From assembly GCA_007922195.1 (NCBI GenBank), contig ML681964.1, positions 9,653,861 to 9,717,860 of the forward strand: 64,000 nucleotides of DNA. The letters run 5' to 3'. Shown piece by piece: positions 63,537-64,000 of this stretch (its first letter is position 1; the number at the start of each line of letters is the position of its first letter). A program made the position numbers and the translations under genes. The notes under the pieces were generated by a model. That model had not been told where the DNA came from and made no database searches. It saw only the letters and a list, made by a program, of their open reading frames with translations. The stretch is from Podocnemis expansa. Its lineage: Eukaryota; Chordata; Testudines; Podocnemididae.

Positions 63537-64000
63537 CATAGAATTTACCACCCTTTAATATTATCTTACTTATTAAACAGCATATTTCTATTTACAATAT
63601 GTTTTAAATTATGACCAAGATTTCTAAAAATGTCATTTTAAAATAATTGATTTTAAGAAGAAGGGAAACCAAAGAATTAACTTTATGTTACTAAGGCAAT
63701 GGTAACTTAAAAAAAATAGGTTTAAGTGGAATAACCCAGGAGATCTGCTAAAAAAAAATCTTCAGGGGAAAATTAGCCAGTGATGAAACCCTAGATGCTT
63801 ATGATTTTCAAACTGTTCAGTTGCTTTTGAAAATCATATTTGATGACCATCTGTATCTTCAAACACCTCAATATCCTTGAAAATCTGGCTCTAAATTGGT
63901 GCTGCAAGTTCTTCATTCTTGAGACTACATCATAAGAGAGAGAAATCTTAATCTTGATCACATTTGTCCTGAATCTCTCTCAATCCCCTTACTGTTGTTT
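63537..64000. other. nothing recognised
   Basis: AT-rich intron-like sequence to the window end. Confidence 0.5.

Overview
The window is vertebrate nuclear DNA: AT-rich, very low in coding content and packed with interspersed repeats. The mix points to a sauropsid, most likely a turtle. It holds CR1 LINEs with the typical 3' end, many short hAT elements with clean 8-bp target duplications, Penelope-like elements (PLEs), a DIRS-type gag remnant, a Tigger/pogo transposon and PIF/Harbinger-type MITEs. The species call is inference from repeat families recognised by eye.

The only host gene I can support is KCNH8 (Kv12.1, an Elk-type voltage-gated potassium channel), on the minus strand. Two consecutive coding exons are present: 62629-62396 and 30673-30542. 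Together they encode most of the PAS core of the N-terminal EAG domain. Both junctions are phase 1, and the exons join across a 31.7-kb intron. Everything left of 30,541 is probably the next intron, and 62,630-64,000 is probably the preceding one. No other KCNH8 exon was found by eye.

Layout: 1-1341 is the 3' part of a Tigger transposon with a transposase reading frame broken by two stops. 3.9-4.3 kb holds a palindromic Harbinger MITE, and 4.4-7.0 kb an old CR1/L3-like LINE. 9.3-10.9 kb is GC-rich and contains a 40-bp minisatellite. 10.9-13.2 kb carries a DIRS-like gag remnant next to a ZMYM1-type hAT transposase fragment, followed by an L2-like fragment. 14-30 kb is intron with scattered hAT elements, MITEs and PLE-related palindromes. 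33.2-34.3 kb is a PLE fragment containing a solo LTR. 37.4-42.5 kb is a nest of insertions whose order can be read from target duplications. 44.0-46.4 kb is a longer hAT element. 48.9-49.7 kb is a second PLE fragment, and 54.4-55.3 kb is another CR1. The rest is intronic sequence with short repeats.

The most interesting pattern is that both PLE fragments end in the same sequence as a family of short, palindromic, SINE-like elements found about nine times here. Two of these short elements have 14-bp target duplications. This suggests the short elements are non-autonomous partners or derivatives of the PLEs. I found no convincing new protein-coding system.
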